Shown: piece after piece, positions 1-8,120 of the stretch | Numbering within the stretch: position 1 is the stretch's first letter | How the letters are laid out: every line of letters starts with the position of its first letter | From: Listeria farberi | GTDB lineage: Bacteria > Bacillota > Bacilli > Lactobacillales > Listeriaceae | NCBI RefSeq assembly: GCF_014229245.1 | Contig: NZ_JAARZJ010000003.1 | Span: 186,001-250,000, forward strand | Direction: 5' to 3' | Length of the DNA: 64,000 nucleotides | Notes under the pieces: generated by a model | Databases searched by the model: none | Told to the model about the DNA's origin: nothing | Seen by the model: the letters and a program-made list of their open reading frames with translations, nothing else | Program-made: the position numbers and the translations under genes

Positions 1-279
1 GAGATGAGTATTTATGTGTACAAAAAAGGAGAAGAAGGCCCAGCATTACAAGAATCTAATATAGAAGAAACAACTGGTGTGTCTCAGAAAATTAACATTA
101 ATAGTGCAACGAAGGCAGATTTGCAACAAGTTCCAGGAATTGGAGAATCAAAGGCAACAGCGATAATGGAGTACCGAGAAAAAGAAGGATTATTTCAAAC
201 CATAGAAGATTTAAAAAACGTTTCGGGTATTGGCGAAAAAACAGTAGAAAAATTAAAAGAATATTTGGATGTTAATTAA
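1..279 (+). CDS. comEA: ComEA, C-terminal part (competence DNA receptor), 5' end outside window
   Basis: The window opens inside this gene; the frame is open from base 1, so the apparent ATG at base 4 is internal. What remains is a linker and a C-terminal double helix-hairpin-helix module of about 60 residues, with two VPGIG/VSGIG hairpins typical of the ComEA DNA-binding domain. Family knowledge: ComEA is a membrane-anchored receptor that binds double-stranded DNA outside the cell and passes it to the ComEC channel. The missing part should hold the membrane anchor and a SLBB-like domain. It is followed by comEB and comEC as in Bacillus subtilis. Identification is secure; completeness cannot be judged. 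Confidence 0.93.
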   Translation, partial: EMSIYVYKKGEEGPALQESNIEETTGVSQKININSATKADLQQVPGIGESKATAIMEYREKEGLFQTIEDLKNVSGIGEKTVEKLKEYLDVN

Positions 280-288
280 TAAAAGTGG

Positions 289-318
289 TTGACGAACTTC
301 CTTCTAAACACCTATACT
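289..318 (+). promoter_or_regulatory. Candidate sigma-A promoter for comEB
   Basis: TTGACG (289-294) and TATACT (313-318) are 18 bases apart in the short comEA-comEB gap. This suggests comEB can be transcribed separately from comEA. Sequence match only. Confidence 0.5.
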
Positions 319-350
319 AATATTTATCAAATCATAAGGGAGTTTTTAAT

Positions 351-911
351 GTGCAAAGGATCGCATGGGATCAGTTTTTTATGGCGCAAAGTCATCTAAT
401 ATCTTCAAGGAGCACGTGTACACGATTAATGGTAGGTGCGACAATAGTTCGAGATAAACGTATTATTGCGGGCGGATATAATGGATCCATCGCTGGTGGT
501 GATCATTGTGCAGAACATGGATGTTATGTTGTAGACGGTCATTGTATCCGAACTATACATGCAGAAATGAATGCGATTTTACAATGTGCAAAATTTGGTG
601 CCACAACAGATAAAGCAGAGTTATATGTAACACATTTCCCTTGTCTGGCTTGTACGAAATCTATTATTCAAGCAGGAATAAAGAAAGTGTATTTTGCTAA
701 AGACTACAAAAATCATCCATACGCTCTAGAACTATTTAACATTGCCGGCGTCGAATTACAAAAAGTGGAGTTTGATGAATCTGTTCTTCAAATAAACAAT
801 TGGAACGGGGAAAAAATGCATACTTTAGTAACAGAAGCCGCAGTGGAAGTAAATATCGAACCAGAAAAAGCAGAGCAACTTTATCAAAACATCTCAGAGA
901 AATTAAACTAA
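351..911 (+). CDS. comEB: Deoxycytidylate deaminase (ComEB, dCMP deaminase family)
   Basis: The 186-residue protein has the zinc-dependent cytidine/deoxycytidylate deaminase signature: HAE (in TIHAEMNAIL) and PCLAC later, giving one His and two Cys zinc ligands plus the catalytic Glu. It should convert dCMP to dUMP for thymidylate synthesis; the competence name is historical because of its place between comEA and comEC. The start is GTG at 351, seven bases after GGGAG; the overlapping ATG at 349 is out of frame. The tail beyond about residue 150 is longer than in the shortest family members. It ends 16 bases before the first possible comEC codon considered here. Confidence 0.93.
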   Translation: MQRIAWDQFFMAQSHLISSRSTCTRLMVGATIVRDKRIIAGGYNGSIAGGDHCAEHGCYVVDGHCIRTIHAEMNAILQCAKFGATTDKAELYVTHFPCLACTKSIIQAGIKKVYFAKDYKNHPYALELFNIAGVELQKVEFDESVLQINNWNGEKMHTLVTEAAVEVNIEPEKAEQLYQNISEKLN

Positions 912-939
912 ATCGGGAGGGAACGTTATCGAGCGATAT

Positions 940-3168
940 TTGGCTATTATTGTTTTAGCTATTGTTTGTGCGACTTTTGCAGGCTCTTTCGTTCCCATAT
1001 GTATTTGTTTGCTCAGTTTCATCGCTTTTATTAAAAAATCCAAAATTATCCTTCTCTTTATCCTCGTCTATCTTCTAACATATTGTTTTTTATTTTTGGT
1101 AGAAAAATCCAATACATCTTCCTATACAGCAACTGAGTTTAGTGGTAATTGTCAAGTGGTTAATGATTTGAAAATCGATGGCGATAGTTTTCAAGCGATC
1201 TTGCGTTGTGAAAAAGAAAAGTTTCAATTGAGTTATAAAATTACAACAGAAGAAGAGCAGCAAAAATTAAAAAAAATCCAGTACGGACAAATTATTTCCG
1301 TTTCTGCTGTTTTAGAACAGCCTCAAACCAATCGTAACCAACATCAATTTAATTACAAAGCTTATCTTAAACGCAAAAATATACACTATATACTTCGAGC
1401 AAGCTCCCTCTCTATTTCAGATCAATTTTCACCATCTATTCTAATGCGAATTCAAAATATACGTTTAAAAACAATCTCTCATTTAACTGAAAATATTTCT
1501 CCAATACTATCTCCTTATTTTCTTGCATTAATTACTGGAGAAAAAAATGGCTTTTCGCCCGAAATGTATGAAGTTTATCAGCAAATGGGAGTTGTTCACT
1601 TACTAGCTATTTCAGGGCTACACGTTAATTTACTAATAGGAGCCATCTACTTTCTATTGCTGAAATTTGGCATCACGCGTGAGCGAGCTGTCTTTTGTCT
1701 ACTTGTTTTTTTACCCTTTTACGTAATCCTAACAGGGGCAAATCCACCAGTCATACGTGCTGCTTCGATGACAGCACTACTGTTGTTATCAGAAAAATAT
1801 GCTACTAAATGGAGTTCTTTTTCTGCTATTTGCTTATCTTTTATTCTCTTTTTCGTCTTGCAACCCTATGTTATCAATGAAGTGGGATTTCAGCTTTCTT
1901 ATGTAGTGTCGTTTGGTATTATTTTATCGTCACGACAAATATTAACAAGGCAACAGAATGCGTTTACTAAGTCACTGGCTATTTCTTTTGTCTCCACTAT
2001 CATGTCGTCCGTTGTTATGATGTATCATTTTTATTCATTTTCGTGGGTGGGGATTTTTTTAAATTTAATTTATGTTCCCATTTTTACAATTCTCATTTTA
2101 CCTGGTTGTCTGGCTGTTTTTGTATTATCTATTTTCCCAACAGAAATAATCCGTTTCCCTGAAGCAGTGCTTACGTTTTTAATACAATTAGTAGAAAAGT
2201 TAACCTATATTTTTGCAAAAATACCGCATCAAACCATTGTTACTGGAAGACCAAGTCCCGTTATTTGTGTTTTAATAATTTTAACAATCCTAATATTCTT
2301 CTATCAATGGCAAAAGAAAAAGTTTCCATTAGGGATGTTTATTTGTTTTTGTTTATTATGTTATTTGTCTAGTTTTAATTTTAGTGGAAAAGTTAGCTTT
2401 ATTGATGTAGGACAAGGAGACAGTATCTTAATTCAACTTCCATATAATCAAGGAGATTATTTAATAGATACTGGAGGTCAACTTCCATTTAAAAAAGAAG
2501 AATGGGCTAAGAAAAGAAAACCATTTACAATTGGCGGAAGCACACTTGCTCCGGTTTTGAAATCAAAAGGAATTAGTAGCTTAGATAAAGTAATTATTAC
2601 ACATAGTGATGCAGATCATATGGAGGGACTTGATGATTTACAGAAAAATATGACTATTAAAGAACTCATTTTCGCTAAAGGAGCCGAAAATAAACCCATT
2701 ATGAAAGAAGCTCTTGCTACTATGCCAAACATAAAGAAAACGATTATTTTAGCTGGAGCTAAGTGGCGGAGCGGTAAAAATACATTTGAATGCTTATATC
2801 CAGCTAAATCTGGTGAAGGAGGCAACGATGACTCTATAGTTTTAAAAGCGATTTTAGATGATAAAGTGTGGCTTTTTACTGGTGATTTAGAGGAGAATGG
2901 GGAAAATAAAATTCTAAATCAACCAATCAAAGCGGATATTTTGAAAGTAGGGCATCACGGTAGCAAGACCTCAAGCTCTAAAGAATTTATTCAAAAAGTG
3001 AACCCATCTTTTGCAGTTATTTCATGTGGATTAAAAAACCGTTTTGGACATCCGCATGCAGAAACTATTGGTACGCTAGAAACAGCAGGAGTGACAATTT
3101 TACGAACGGATTTAGAAGGGGAGATAATTTATACATTTGGAAAAGGCTTTAAAGCGACTTTGAAATAA
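940..3168 (+). CDS. comEC: ComEC/Rec2 DNA uptake channel protein
   Basis: A 742-residue protein with two N-terminal membrane segments, an OB-like extracellular region, a polytopic ComEC competence domain (about 160-480) and a C-terminal metallo-beta-lactamase-like domain. The last has the motif THSDADHMEGL and a downstream GHHGS, the expected metal-binding signature. Family role: transport of one DNA strand across the membrane during transformation, with the hydrolase domain possibly degrading the other strand. In L. monocytogenes com genes have been linked to phagosomal escape. The start is uncertain: TTG at 940 lies 18 bases after the GGGAGGG Shine-Dalgarno sequence, whereas the well-spaced in-frame codon is ATC at 928. 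No in-frame ATG/GTG exists between the upstream stop (904) and 940. Confidence 0.92.
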   Translation: MAIIVLAIVCATFAGSFVPICICLLSFIAFIKKSKIILLFILVYLLTYCFLFLVEKSNTSSYTATEFSGNCQVVNDLKIDGDSFQAILRCEKEKFQLSYKITTEEEQQKLKKIQYGQIISVSAVLEQPQTNRNQHQFNYKAYLKRKNIHYILRASSLSISDQFSPSILMRIQNIRLKTISHLTENISPILSPYFLALITGEKNGFSPEMYEVYQQMGVVHLLAISGLHVNLLIGAIYFLLLKFGITRERAVFCLLVFLPFYVILTGANPPVIRAASMTALLLLSEKYATKWSSFSAICLSFILFFVLQPYVINEVGFQLSYVVSFGIILSSRQILTRQQNAFTKSLAISFVSTIMSSVVMMYHFYSFSWVGIFLNLIYVPIFTILILPGCLAVFVLSIFPTEIIRFPEAVLTFLIQLVEKLTYIFAKIPHQTIVTGRPSPVICVLIILTILIFFYQWQKKKFPLGMFICFCLLCYLSSFNFSGKVSFIDVGQGDSILIQLPYNQGDYLIDTGGQLPFKKEEWAKKRKPFTIGGSTLAPVLKSKGISSLDKVIITHSDADHMEGLDDLQKNMTIKELIFAKGAENKPIMKEALATMPNIKKTIILAGAKWRSGKNTFECLYPAKSGEGGNDDSIVLKAILDDKVWLFTGDLEENGENKILNQPIKADILKVGHHGSKTSSSKEFIQKVNPSFAVISCGLKNRFGHPHAETIGTLETAGVTILRTDLEGEIIYTFGKGFKATLK

Positions 3169-3178
3169 AACTTGCTAT

Positions 3179-3217
3179 CTCTTATTTCATGTTTTACCAT
3201 AGAAAGAGAAATAAGAG
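3179..3217 (+). other. Perfect 10-bp inverted repeat between comEC and holA
   Basis: CTCTTATTTC (3179-3188) and GAAATAAGAG (3208-3217) are exact reverse complements separated by 19 bases. There is no T-tract, so it is not a standard intrinsic terminator. It lies just upstream of the holA ribosome site and could act in mRNA processing or translation control. Confidence 0.55.
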
Positions 3218-3235
3218 TGAAGCGAGGCGAAACGG

Positions 3236-4267
3236 ATGCTGCCAGAATGGAAACAGATACGATCCAAAAAAATAACTCCATTATATTTAATTATTGGGAC
3301 AGAAGATTATATTATTAATGAAACAAAACAATTATTAATAGATAACATTTTAGAAGGAGAAGAAGTAGAGTTTAACTATGCTAATTTAGACTTAGAAGAA
3401 ATGCCCATTGAAGCTGTTGTTCAAGAAGCAGAAAGCATGCCGTTTTTTGGTGATAAGCGCTTAGTCATGGCAAATAATCCCCTCTTTTTAACGACAGAAA
3501 AAAGTAAAAACAAAGTGGAACATGATACTGCAAAATTAGAGGCTTATCTTAAAGAACCAGTAGATTATTCTGTTCTATGTTTTGTGGCACGTGTGGAAAA
3601 GTTAGACGAACGTAAAAAGCTTACTAAGTTACTCAAAAAGACAGCAACTGTCATAGAAGCTAAACGGCCTAACGAGAATGAATTGAAAAAGTGGATTGAA
3701 GCAAAATTAAGCGAAAGTAACATACAAATGTCACAAGTAGCCATAACTCGACTGATAGAATTAACTAGTGGTCAATTAACCACTGCCATGAATGAGTTGC
3801 AAAAATTAATGCTATATTGTTTTGAGACAAAAGAAATTACAATTCAAGATGTAGAATCTTTAGTTGTACGCTCACTTGAACAAAATATCTTTTTATTACT
3901 TGATAAGATGATTGCAATGGATATCAGCGGGGCACTTCGGATTTATTATGACTTATTAAAACAAAAAGAAGAGCCTATCAAGATACTTGCCTTAATCTCT
4001 AGTCAGTTTAGATTGTTGAATCAATTAAAAATATTAGAACAACAAGGATACTCCCAACAGCAAGCTGCGACTAAATTAAAAGTGCATCCATTCCGTGTTA
4101 AATTAGCGTCAAAACAAGCGAAGACTTTCTCGGAATTACAATTAAATCAAGCACTTAAACGATTAGCCGAAATAGACTTGGAAATGAAAACAGGCTTTGG
4201 TGATAAAGATCAGAAACTTGAATGGTTCTTATTCGAATTACAAGATAACCAGCAAAAAAGAGTATGA
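3236..4267 (+). CDS. holA: DNA polymerase III subunit delta
   Basis: The 343-residue protein matches the HolA/YqeN family in length and pattern: an N-terminal AAA+-like region beginning with a LYLIIGTEDYI motif, a central region (about 60-210) and an all-helical C-terminal collar domain with FRLLNQLKIL. Delta opens the sliding clamp ring as part of the clamp loader at the replication fork. The ATG at 3236 follows GAGG with an 8-base spacer. The comEC-holA-rpsT order is the Bacillus order. It is followed by a hairpin terminator and convergent rpsT. Confidence 0.92.
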   Translation: MLPEWKQIRSKKITPLYLIIGTEDYIINETKQLLIDNILEGEEVEFNYANLDLEEMPIEAVVQEAESMPFFGDKRLVMANNPLFLTTEKSKNKVEHDTAKLEAYLKEPVDYSVLCFVARVEKLDERKKLTKLLKKTATVIEAKRPNENELKKWIEAKLSESNIQMSQVAITRLIELTSGQLTTAMNELQKLMLYCFETKEITIQDVESLVVRSLEQNIFLLLDKMIAMDISGALRIYYDLLKQKEEPIKILALISSQFRLLNQLKILEQQGYSQQQAATKLKVHPFRVKLASKQAKTFSELQLNQALKRLAEIDLEMKTGFGDKDQKLEWFLFELQDNQQKRV

Positions 4268-4304
4268 AAAATAGCTTTGTCATTAATGGCAAAGCTATTT
4301 TAAA
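4268..4304 (+). terminator. Intrinsic terminator of holA
   Basis: A 12-bp perfect stem (4268-4279 with 4290-4301) and a 10-base loop right after the holA stop. The right arm ends in four T. Confidence 0.65.
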
Positions 4305-4334
4305 AAACAAAAAACACCACACAAGGTGTGATGT
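4303..4334 (-). terminator. Intrinsic terminator of rpsT
   Basis: On the minus strand a 9-bp stem (4314-4322 with 4326-4334, one G-U pair) is followed by a run of six T. It lies just downstream of the rpsT stop codon. Confidence 0.75.
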
Positions 4335-4352
4335 TTTATACCGGCTTCGGTA

Positions 4353-4607
4353 TTATTTAGCTAATTTAGCAGCTAAGCGAGATTTGTTGCGAGCAGCATT
4401 GTTTTTGTGAATCAATCCTTTGCTCACAGCGCTATCTAATTTTTTCGATGCTTCTACGTAAAGATCTTTCGCGTTGTCCGCGTTGTTTGCAGCTGCTTCA
4501 TCAAATTTTTTGATAGCAGTACGCATTGCAGAACGTTGAGATGCATTACGGCTGTTACGAGTTTCAGCAGTTTTTACACGTTTAATTGCAGATTTAATAT
4601 TTGGCAT
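4353..4607 (-). CDS. rpsT: Small ribosomal subunit protein bS20
   Basis: An 84-residue, Lys/Ala-rich helical protein starting [10 protein letters not shown], the hallmark of bS20, which binds 16S rRNA early in 30S assembly. The start is ATG at 4607 (minus strand), six bases after GGAGGTG; a longer in-frame reading upstream has no family support and precedes the ribosome site. It stands alone on the minus strand between holA and lepA, with its own promoter and terminator. In Bacillus subtilis the spore genes gpr and spoIIP lie between rpsT and lepA; here there is only a 244-base divergent intergenic region. Confidence 0.97.
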
Positions 4608-4688
4608 TCCATTCACCTCCGTCCAAACTAATGAGGTAGTATTTATTTCATATAACATACCTTTTTAAATTATATCAGAACAAATGCT

Positions 4689-4717
4689 ATTATACCGAAA
4701 TCACAGCCATATTGCAA
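4689..4717 (-). promoter_or_regulatory. Sigma-A promoter of rpsT
   Basis: On the minus strand TTGCAA (4712-4717) and TATAAT (4689-4694) are separated by 17 bases, about 80 bases upstream of the rpsT ATG. Confidence 0.75.
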
Positions 4718-4767
4718 TAATACTTTCTATTTTATTTTAAATTTATTCGTAATTACTAAAGTAGTCA

Positions 4768-4796
4768 TTGAATGTTAAGCGTTCTACTGATATAAT
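4768..4796 (+). promoter_or_regulatory. Sigma-A promoter of lepA
   Basis: TTGAAT (4768-4773), a 17-base spacer and TATAAT (4791-4796) with an extended TGn motif. The expected leader of about 50 bases contains a small CATCG/CGATG hairpin. Confidence 0.75.
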
Positions 4797-4851
4797 CAAG
4801 GATAGCTTGCCATCGGATTTATGCGATGAGTTCTAATCAGGAGCTGGGGAA

Positions 4852-6678
4852 ATGAACAAAGAAGAAATGAATGCAAGACAAAAGAAAATTAGAAATTTTT
4901 CGATTATCGCGCACATAGATCATGGTAAATCTACACTCGCTGATCGGATTTTAGAACAAACAGGTGCTTTGACGCATCGTGAAATGAAAAATCAGCTACT
5001 AGATTCGATGGATTTAGAACGTGAACGCGGGATAACCATAAAATTAAATGCTGTACAATTAAAATATAAAGCAAAAGACGGAGAAACGTATATCTTTCAT
5101 TTGATTGATACACCTGGACACGTCGATTTCACTTATGAAGTATCTAGAAGTTTAGCCGCATGTGAAGGTGCTATTTTAGTAGTAGATGCTGCACAAGGTA
5201 TCGAAGCGCAAACACTGGCAAACGTTTATTTAGCTCTAGATAATGATTTAGAAATTTTACCTGTTATTAATAAAATTGATTTACCAGCGGCAGACCCAGA
5301 AAGGGTTAGGGACGAAATTGAAGATGTTATTGGATTGGATGCATCAGACGCTGTACTTGCTTCTGCAAAATCTGGTATCGGTATTGAAGACATTCTTGAA
5401 CAAATCGTCGAAAAAGTTCCAGAGCCTTCTGGTGATGTAAACAAACCACTAAAAGCGCTTATTTTCGACTCTGTTTTTGATGCTTACCGTGGCGTTATTG
5501 CTAACATTCGTATCGTAGACGGAGTTGTAAAAGCTGGTGATAGAATTAAAATGATGTCAAACGGCAAAGAGTTTGAAGTTACAGAAGTAGGTGTTTTTTC
5601 TCCAAAAGCAACACCACGGGACGAGCTCCTTGTGGGTGACGTTGGTTACTTAACAGCTGCAATCAAAAATGTTGGAGATACTCGGGTGGGTGATACAATC
5701 ACACTTGCGAACAATCCTGCTGAAGAAGCGCTGGATGGCTACCGCAAATTAAACCCCATGGTTTATTGCGGACTTTATCCAATTGATTCTTCTAAATATA
5801 ACGATTTGCGTGACGCACTTGAAAAATTAGAGCTTAATGATTCTGCTTTACAATTTGAAGCTGAAACCTCTCAAGCATTAGGTTTTGGTTTCCGTTGCGG
5901 ATTTTTAGGTTTACTACACATGGAAATCATACAAGAAAGAATCGAGCGCGAATTTAATATCGATTTAATTACTACAGCTCCAAGTGTTATTTACCATGTA
6001 AACTTGACAGACGGATCCAATATTGTTGTCGACAACCCCGCTGAAATGCCAGAACCTGGTGTCATCGAGAGCGTGGAAGAGCCGTACGTAAAAGCAACAG
6101 TCATGGTTCCTAATGATTATGTTGGAGCTGTCATGGAACTGGCACAAAACAAACGGGGAAACTTCATTACAATGGAGTACTTAGATGATATTCGCGTTAG
6201 TATTGTGTACGAAATTCCACTATCTGAAATAGTATACGACTTCTTCGACCAATTAAAATCATCTACAAAAGGTTACGCGTCCTTTGATTATGAATTAATT
6301 GGCTATAAAGCATCTAAACTTGTGAAAATGGATATTCTTTTAAATGCAGAAAAAGTTGATGCACTTAGCTTTATTGTCCACCGTGATTTTGCTTATGAGC
6401 GTGGGAAAATCATTGTGGAGAAACTAAAAGAACTCATACCAAGACAACAATTTGAAGTACCAATTCAAGCCGCAATTGCAACGAAAATCGTTTCTCGTTC
6501 TACTATTAAAGCGCTACGTAAAAACGTGCTTGCTAAGTGTTATGGCGGGGACGTATCACGTAAAAGAAAACTTCTAGAGAAACAAAAAGAAGGTAAAAAA
6601 CGAATGAAACAAATTGGTTCAGTTGAAGTTCCGCAAGAAGCTTTCATGGCTATCTTGAAAATGGATGAATCGAAATAA
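4852..6678 (+). CDS. lepA: Elongation factor 4 (LepA GTPase)
   Basis: A 608-residue translational GTPase. G1 is AHIDHGKST near residues 20-28, the G3 region has DTPGHVDF, and G4 is NKIDLP. EF-G-like domains follow, and the LepA-specific C-terminal domain is rich in basic residues. Family role: binds ribosomes, with proposed functions in back-translocation and 30S assembly. The ATG at 4852 follows GGAGCTGGGG. It is monocistronic or joined weakly to hemW: a strong terminator follows at 6684-6722. Length and motifs match the family with nothing missing. Confidence 0.97.
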   Translation: MNKEEMNARQKKIRNFSIIAHIDHGKSTLADRILEQTGALTHREMKNQLLDSMDLERERGITIKLNAVQLKYKAKDGETYIFHLIDTPGHVDFTYEVSRSLAACEGAILVVDAAQGIEAQTLANVYLALDNDLEILPVINKIDLPAADPERVRDEIEDVIGLDASDAVLASAKSGIGIEDILEQIVEKVPEPSGDVNKPLKALIFDSVFDAYRGVIANIRIVDGVVKAGDRIKMMSNGKEFEVTEVGVFSPKATPRDELLVGDVGYLTAAIKNVGDTRVGDTITLANNPAEEALDGYRKLNPMVYCGLYPIDSSKYNDLRDALEKLELNDSALQFEAETSQALGFGFRCGFLGLLHMEIIQERIEREFNIDLITTAPSVIYHVNLTDGSNIVVDNPAEMPEPGVIESVEEPYVKATVMVPNDYVGAVMELAQNKRGNFITMEYLDDIRVSIVYEIPLSEIVYDFFDQLKSSTKGYASFDYELIGYKASKLVKMDILLNAEKVDALSFIVHRDFAYERGKIIVEKLKELIPRQQFEVPIQAAIATKIVSRSTIKALRKNVLAKCYGGDVSRKRKLLEKQKEGKKRMKQIGSVEVPQEAFMAILKMDESK

Positions 6679-6683
6679 TAAAG

Positions 6684-6722
6684 ATTGTGCTAAGAGCGAA
6701 TATGTTCATAGCACAATTTTTT
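6684..6722 (+). terminator. Intrinsic terminator of lepA
   Basis: ATTGTGCTA (6684-6692) pairs with TAGCACAAT (6709-6717), followed by a T-run. Confidence 0.85.
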
Positions 6723-6816
6723 ATGTTAAAAGCGAAACCTCCACATAAGCACTAAAAAATATGTTAAACTGACTTGTGGATAACGAAGCAAATTTAAGTA
6801 CAAGGAATTGATAAAA

Positions 6817-7974
6817 TTGAAAAACATGAACCAATCGAGTAATGAGAGTTCAGCGATATATATCCATATCCCGTTTTGTGAACACATTTGCTATTACTGT
6901 GATTTTAATAAAGTATTCTTAGAAGGGCAACCAGTCGATGAATACGTAGATTTACTAATAAAAGAAATGGAAATGACTGCTGCAAAAGGTCCTATCGCGC
7001 CTGTTGACACGGTTTTTGTGGGCGGCGGAACACCTACAACCTTAAATGAAGCGCAAATTGCAAGACTTTGCACAGCTATCCAAGAAATATTACCACTCAA
7101 GAACGAAATAGAGTTTTCCTTTGAAGCAAATCCAGGAGACCTCTCCTTATCTAAATTACAAGCAATGCAAGATCATGGTGTTAATCGTATTAGTATGGGT
7201 GTTCAAAGTTTCAATAACGAGCTTCTCAAAAAAATTGGTCGCATTCATACCGTGAAAGATGTATACCAGTCTGTTGAAAACATGCGCAAAGTTGGTTTTG
7301 AAAACGTAAGTATTGATTTGATTTTTAGCTTGCCAGGTCAAACCGAGGCTGACTTTAAAGACACTTTAAAACAAGCACTTGATTTAGACTTACCTCACTA
7401 TTCAGCATACTCGCTAATTATTGAACCAAAAACGATTTTTTACAACCTTATGCAAAAAGGAAAACTATTTCTTCCAGGCCAAGATGCCGAAGCAAATATG
7501 TATGATTTATTACTAATAGAAATGGAAAAACACGGTCGTAAACAATATGAGATTAGTAATTTCGCGAAAGAAGGTTTTCAAAGTAAACACAATATTACTT
7601 ACTGGAGCAATGAGCATTATTACGGGTTTGGCGCCGGGGCACACGGATATGTCGGCAACACCCGTTATAGCAATTTCGGTCCAATAAAAAAATATATGGA
7701 ACCATTACAAGAAAATAAACTTCCCACATTCCAACAAAAAGAACTTTCACTAAAAGAGAAAATGGAAGAAGAAATGTTTTTAGGTCTTAGAAAAATAGAT
7801 GGAGTTAATAAAATTCACTTCAAGCAAAAATTCGGTCAAGATTTAGATACGACTTTTGCCCATGCTATTCAAAAAACTACCGCAAAAGGCTGGCTTGAAA
7901 ATAACAAAGAAAATGTGGCACTTACAAGAAGCGGAAGATTTTTAGGGAATAATGTTTTTCAAGAATTTCTCTAA
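6817..7974 (+). CDS. hemW: Radical SAM heme chaperone HemW (formerly HemN-like)
   Basis: A 385-residue radical SAM protein. CEHICYYC gives the CX3CX2C cluster ligands at residues 21, 25 and 28, followed by the SAM-binding GGGTPT near residue 74. The C-terminal HemN-type domain is present. Family knowledge: HemW-type members bind and deliver heme rather than acting as coproporphyrinogen oxidase; true HemN has one more Cys after the cluster (CX3CX2CXC), and here the residue pair after the third Cys is Asp-Phe, fitting HemW. I chose TTG at 6817, about 10 bases after AAGGA; TTG at 6808 is too close and ATG at 6826 rather far. Confidence 0.9.
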   Translation: MKNMNQSSNESSAIYIHIPFCEHICYYCDFNKVFLEGQPVDEYVDLLIKEMEMTAAKGPIAPVDTVFVGGGTPTTLNEAQIARLCTAIQEILPLKNEIEFSFEANPGDLSLSKLQAMQDHGVNRISMGVQSFNNELLKKIGRIHTVKDVYQSVENMRKVGFENVSIDLIFSLPGQTEADFKDTLKQALDLDLPHYSAYSLIIEPKTIFYNLMQKGKLFLPGQDAEANMYDLLLIEMEKHGRKQYEISNFAKEGFQSKHNITYWSNEHYYGFGAGAHGYVGNTRYSNFGPIKKYMEPLQENKLPTFQQKELSLKEKMEEEMFLGLRKIDGVNKIHFKQKFGQDLDTTFAHAIQKTTAKGWLENNKENVALTRSGRFLGNNVFQEFL

Positions 7975-7984
7975 AAGCGCATCA

Positions 7985-8001
7985 TTTGACCTTTTTTGAC
8001 C
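7985..8001 (-). promoter_or_regulatory. CtsR-type tandem operator upstream of hrcA
   Basis: On the minus strand the site reads GGTCAAA-AAA-GGTCAAA, a perfect match to the CtsR heptad repeat with its 3-base spacer. It lies about 80 bases before the CIRCE element, at the start of the 146-base hemW-hrcA gap. CtsR represses clp genes in low-G+C Gram-positives, and in some species it also co-regulates dnaK and groE. Confidence 0.8.
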
Positions 8002-8031
8002 AAACAATCCTACTTTAGTCTGAAATCGAGT

Positions 8032-8068
8032 GTTTTCGGTTGACTAAGGGGGAATTGTTTGGTAAATT
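8032..8068 (+). promoter_or_regulatory. Overlapping sigma-B-like and sigma-A promoters of the hrcA operon
   Basis: GTTTTC (8032-8037), 12 bases, then GGGAAT (8050-8055) resembles a sigma-B promoter. Interleaved with it, TTGACT (8040-8045) and TAAATT (8063-8068) are 17 bases apart, a sigma-A candidate; TATACT at 8069-8074 is an alternative -10. Published work in L. monocytogenes describes a sigma-B/HrcA/CtsR network. Confidence 0.6.
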
Positions 8069-8079
8069 TATACTTGTAT

Positions 8080-8106
8080 TTAGCACTTGACGTTATTGAG
8101 TGCTAA
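8080..8106 (+). promoter_or_regulatory. CIRCE element (HrcA operator)
   Basis: TTAGCACTT (8080-8088), 9 bases, then GAGTGCTAA (8098-8106): the CIRCE inverted repeat with one changed base in the left arm. It lies 14 bases before the hrcA ATG, so HrcA should repress its own operon here. Confidence 0.96.
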
Positions 8107-8120
8107 AAGAGGTGATTGCT

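Noticed and set aside
1-911. Prophage or comK-type insertion affecting competence genes
   Set aside because: The com genes here are collinear and intact in frame; no phage genes or attachment repeats are seen.
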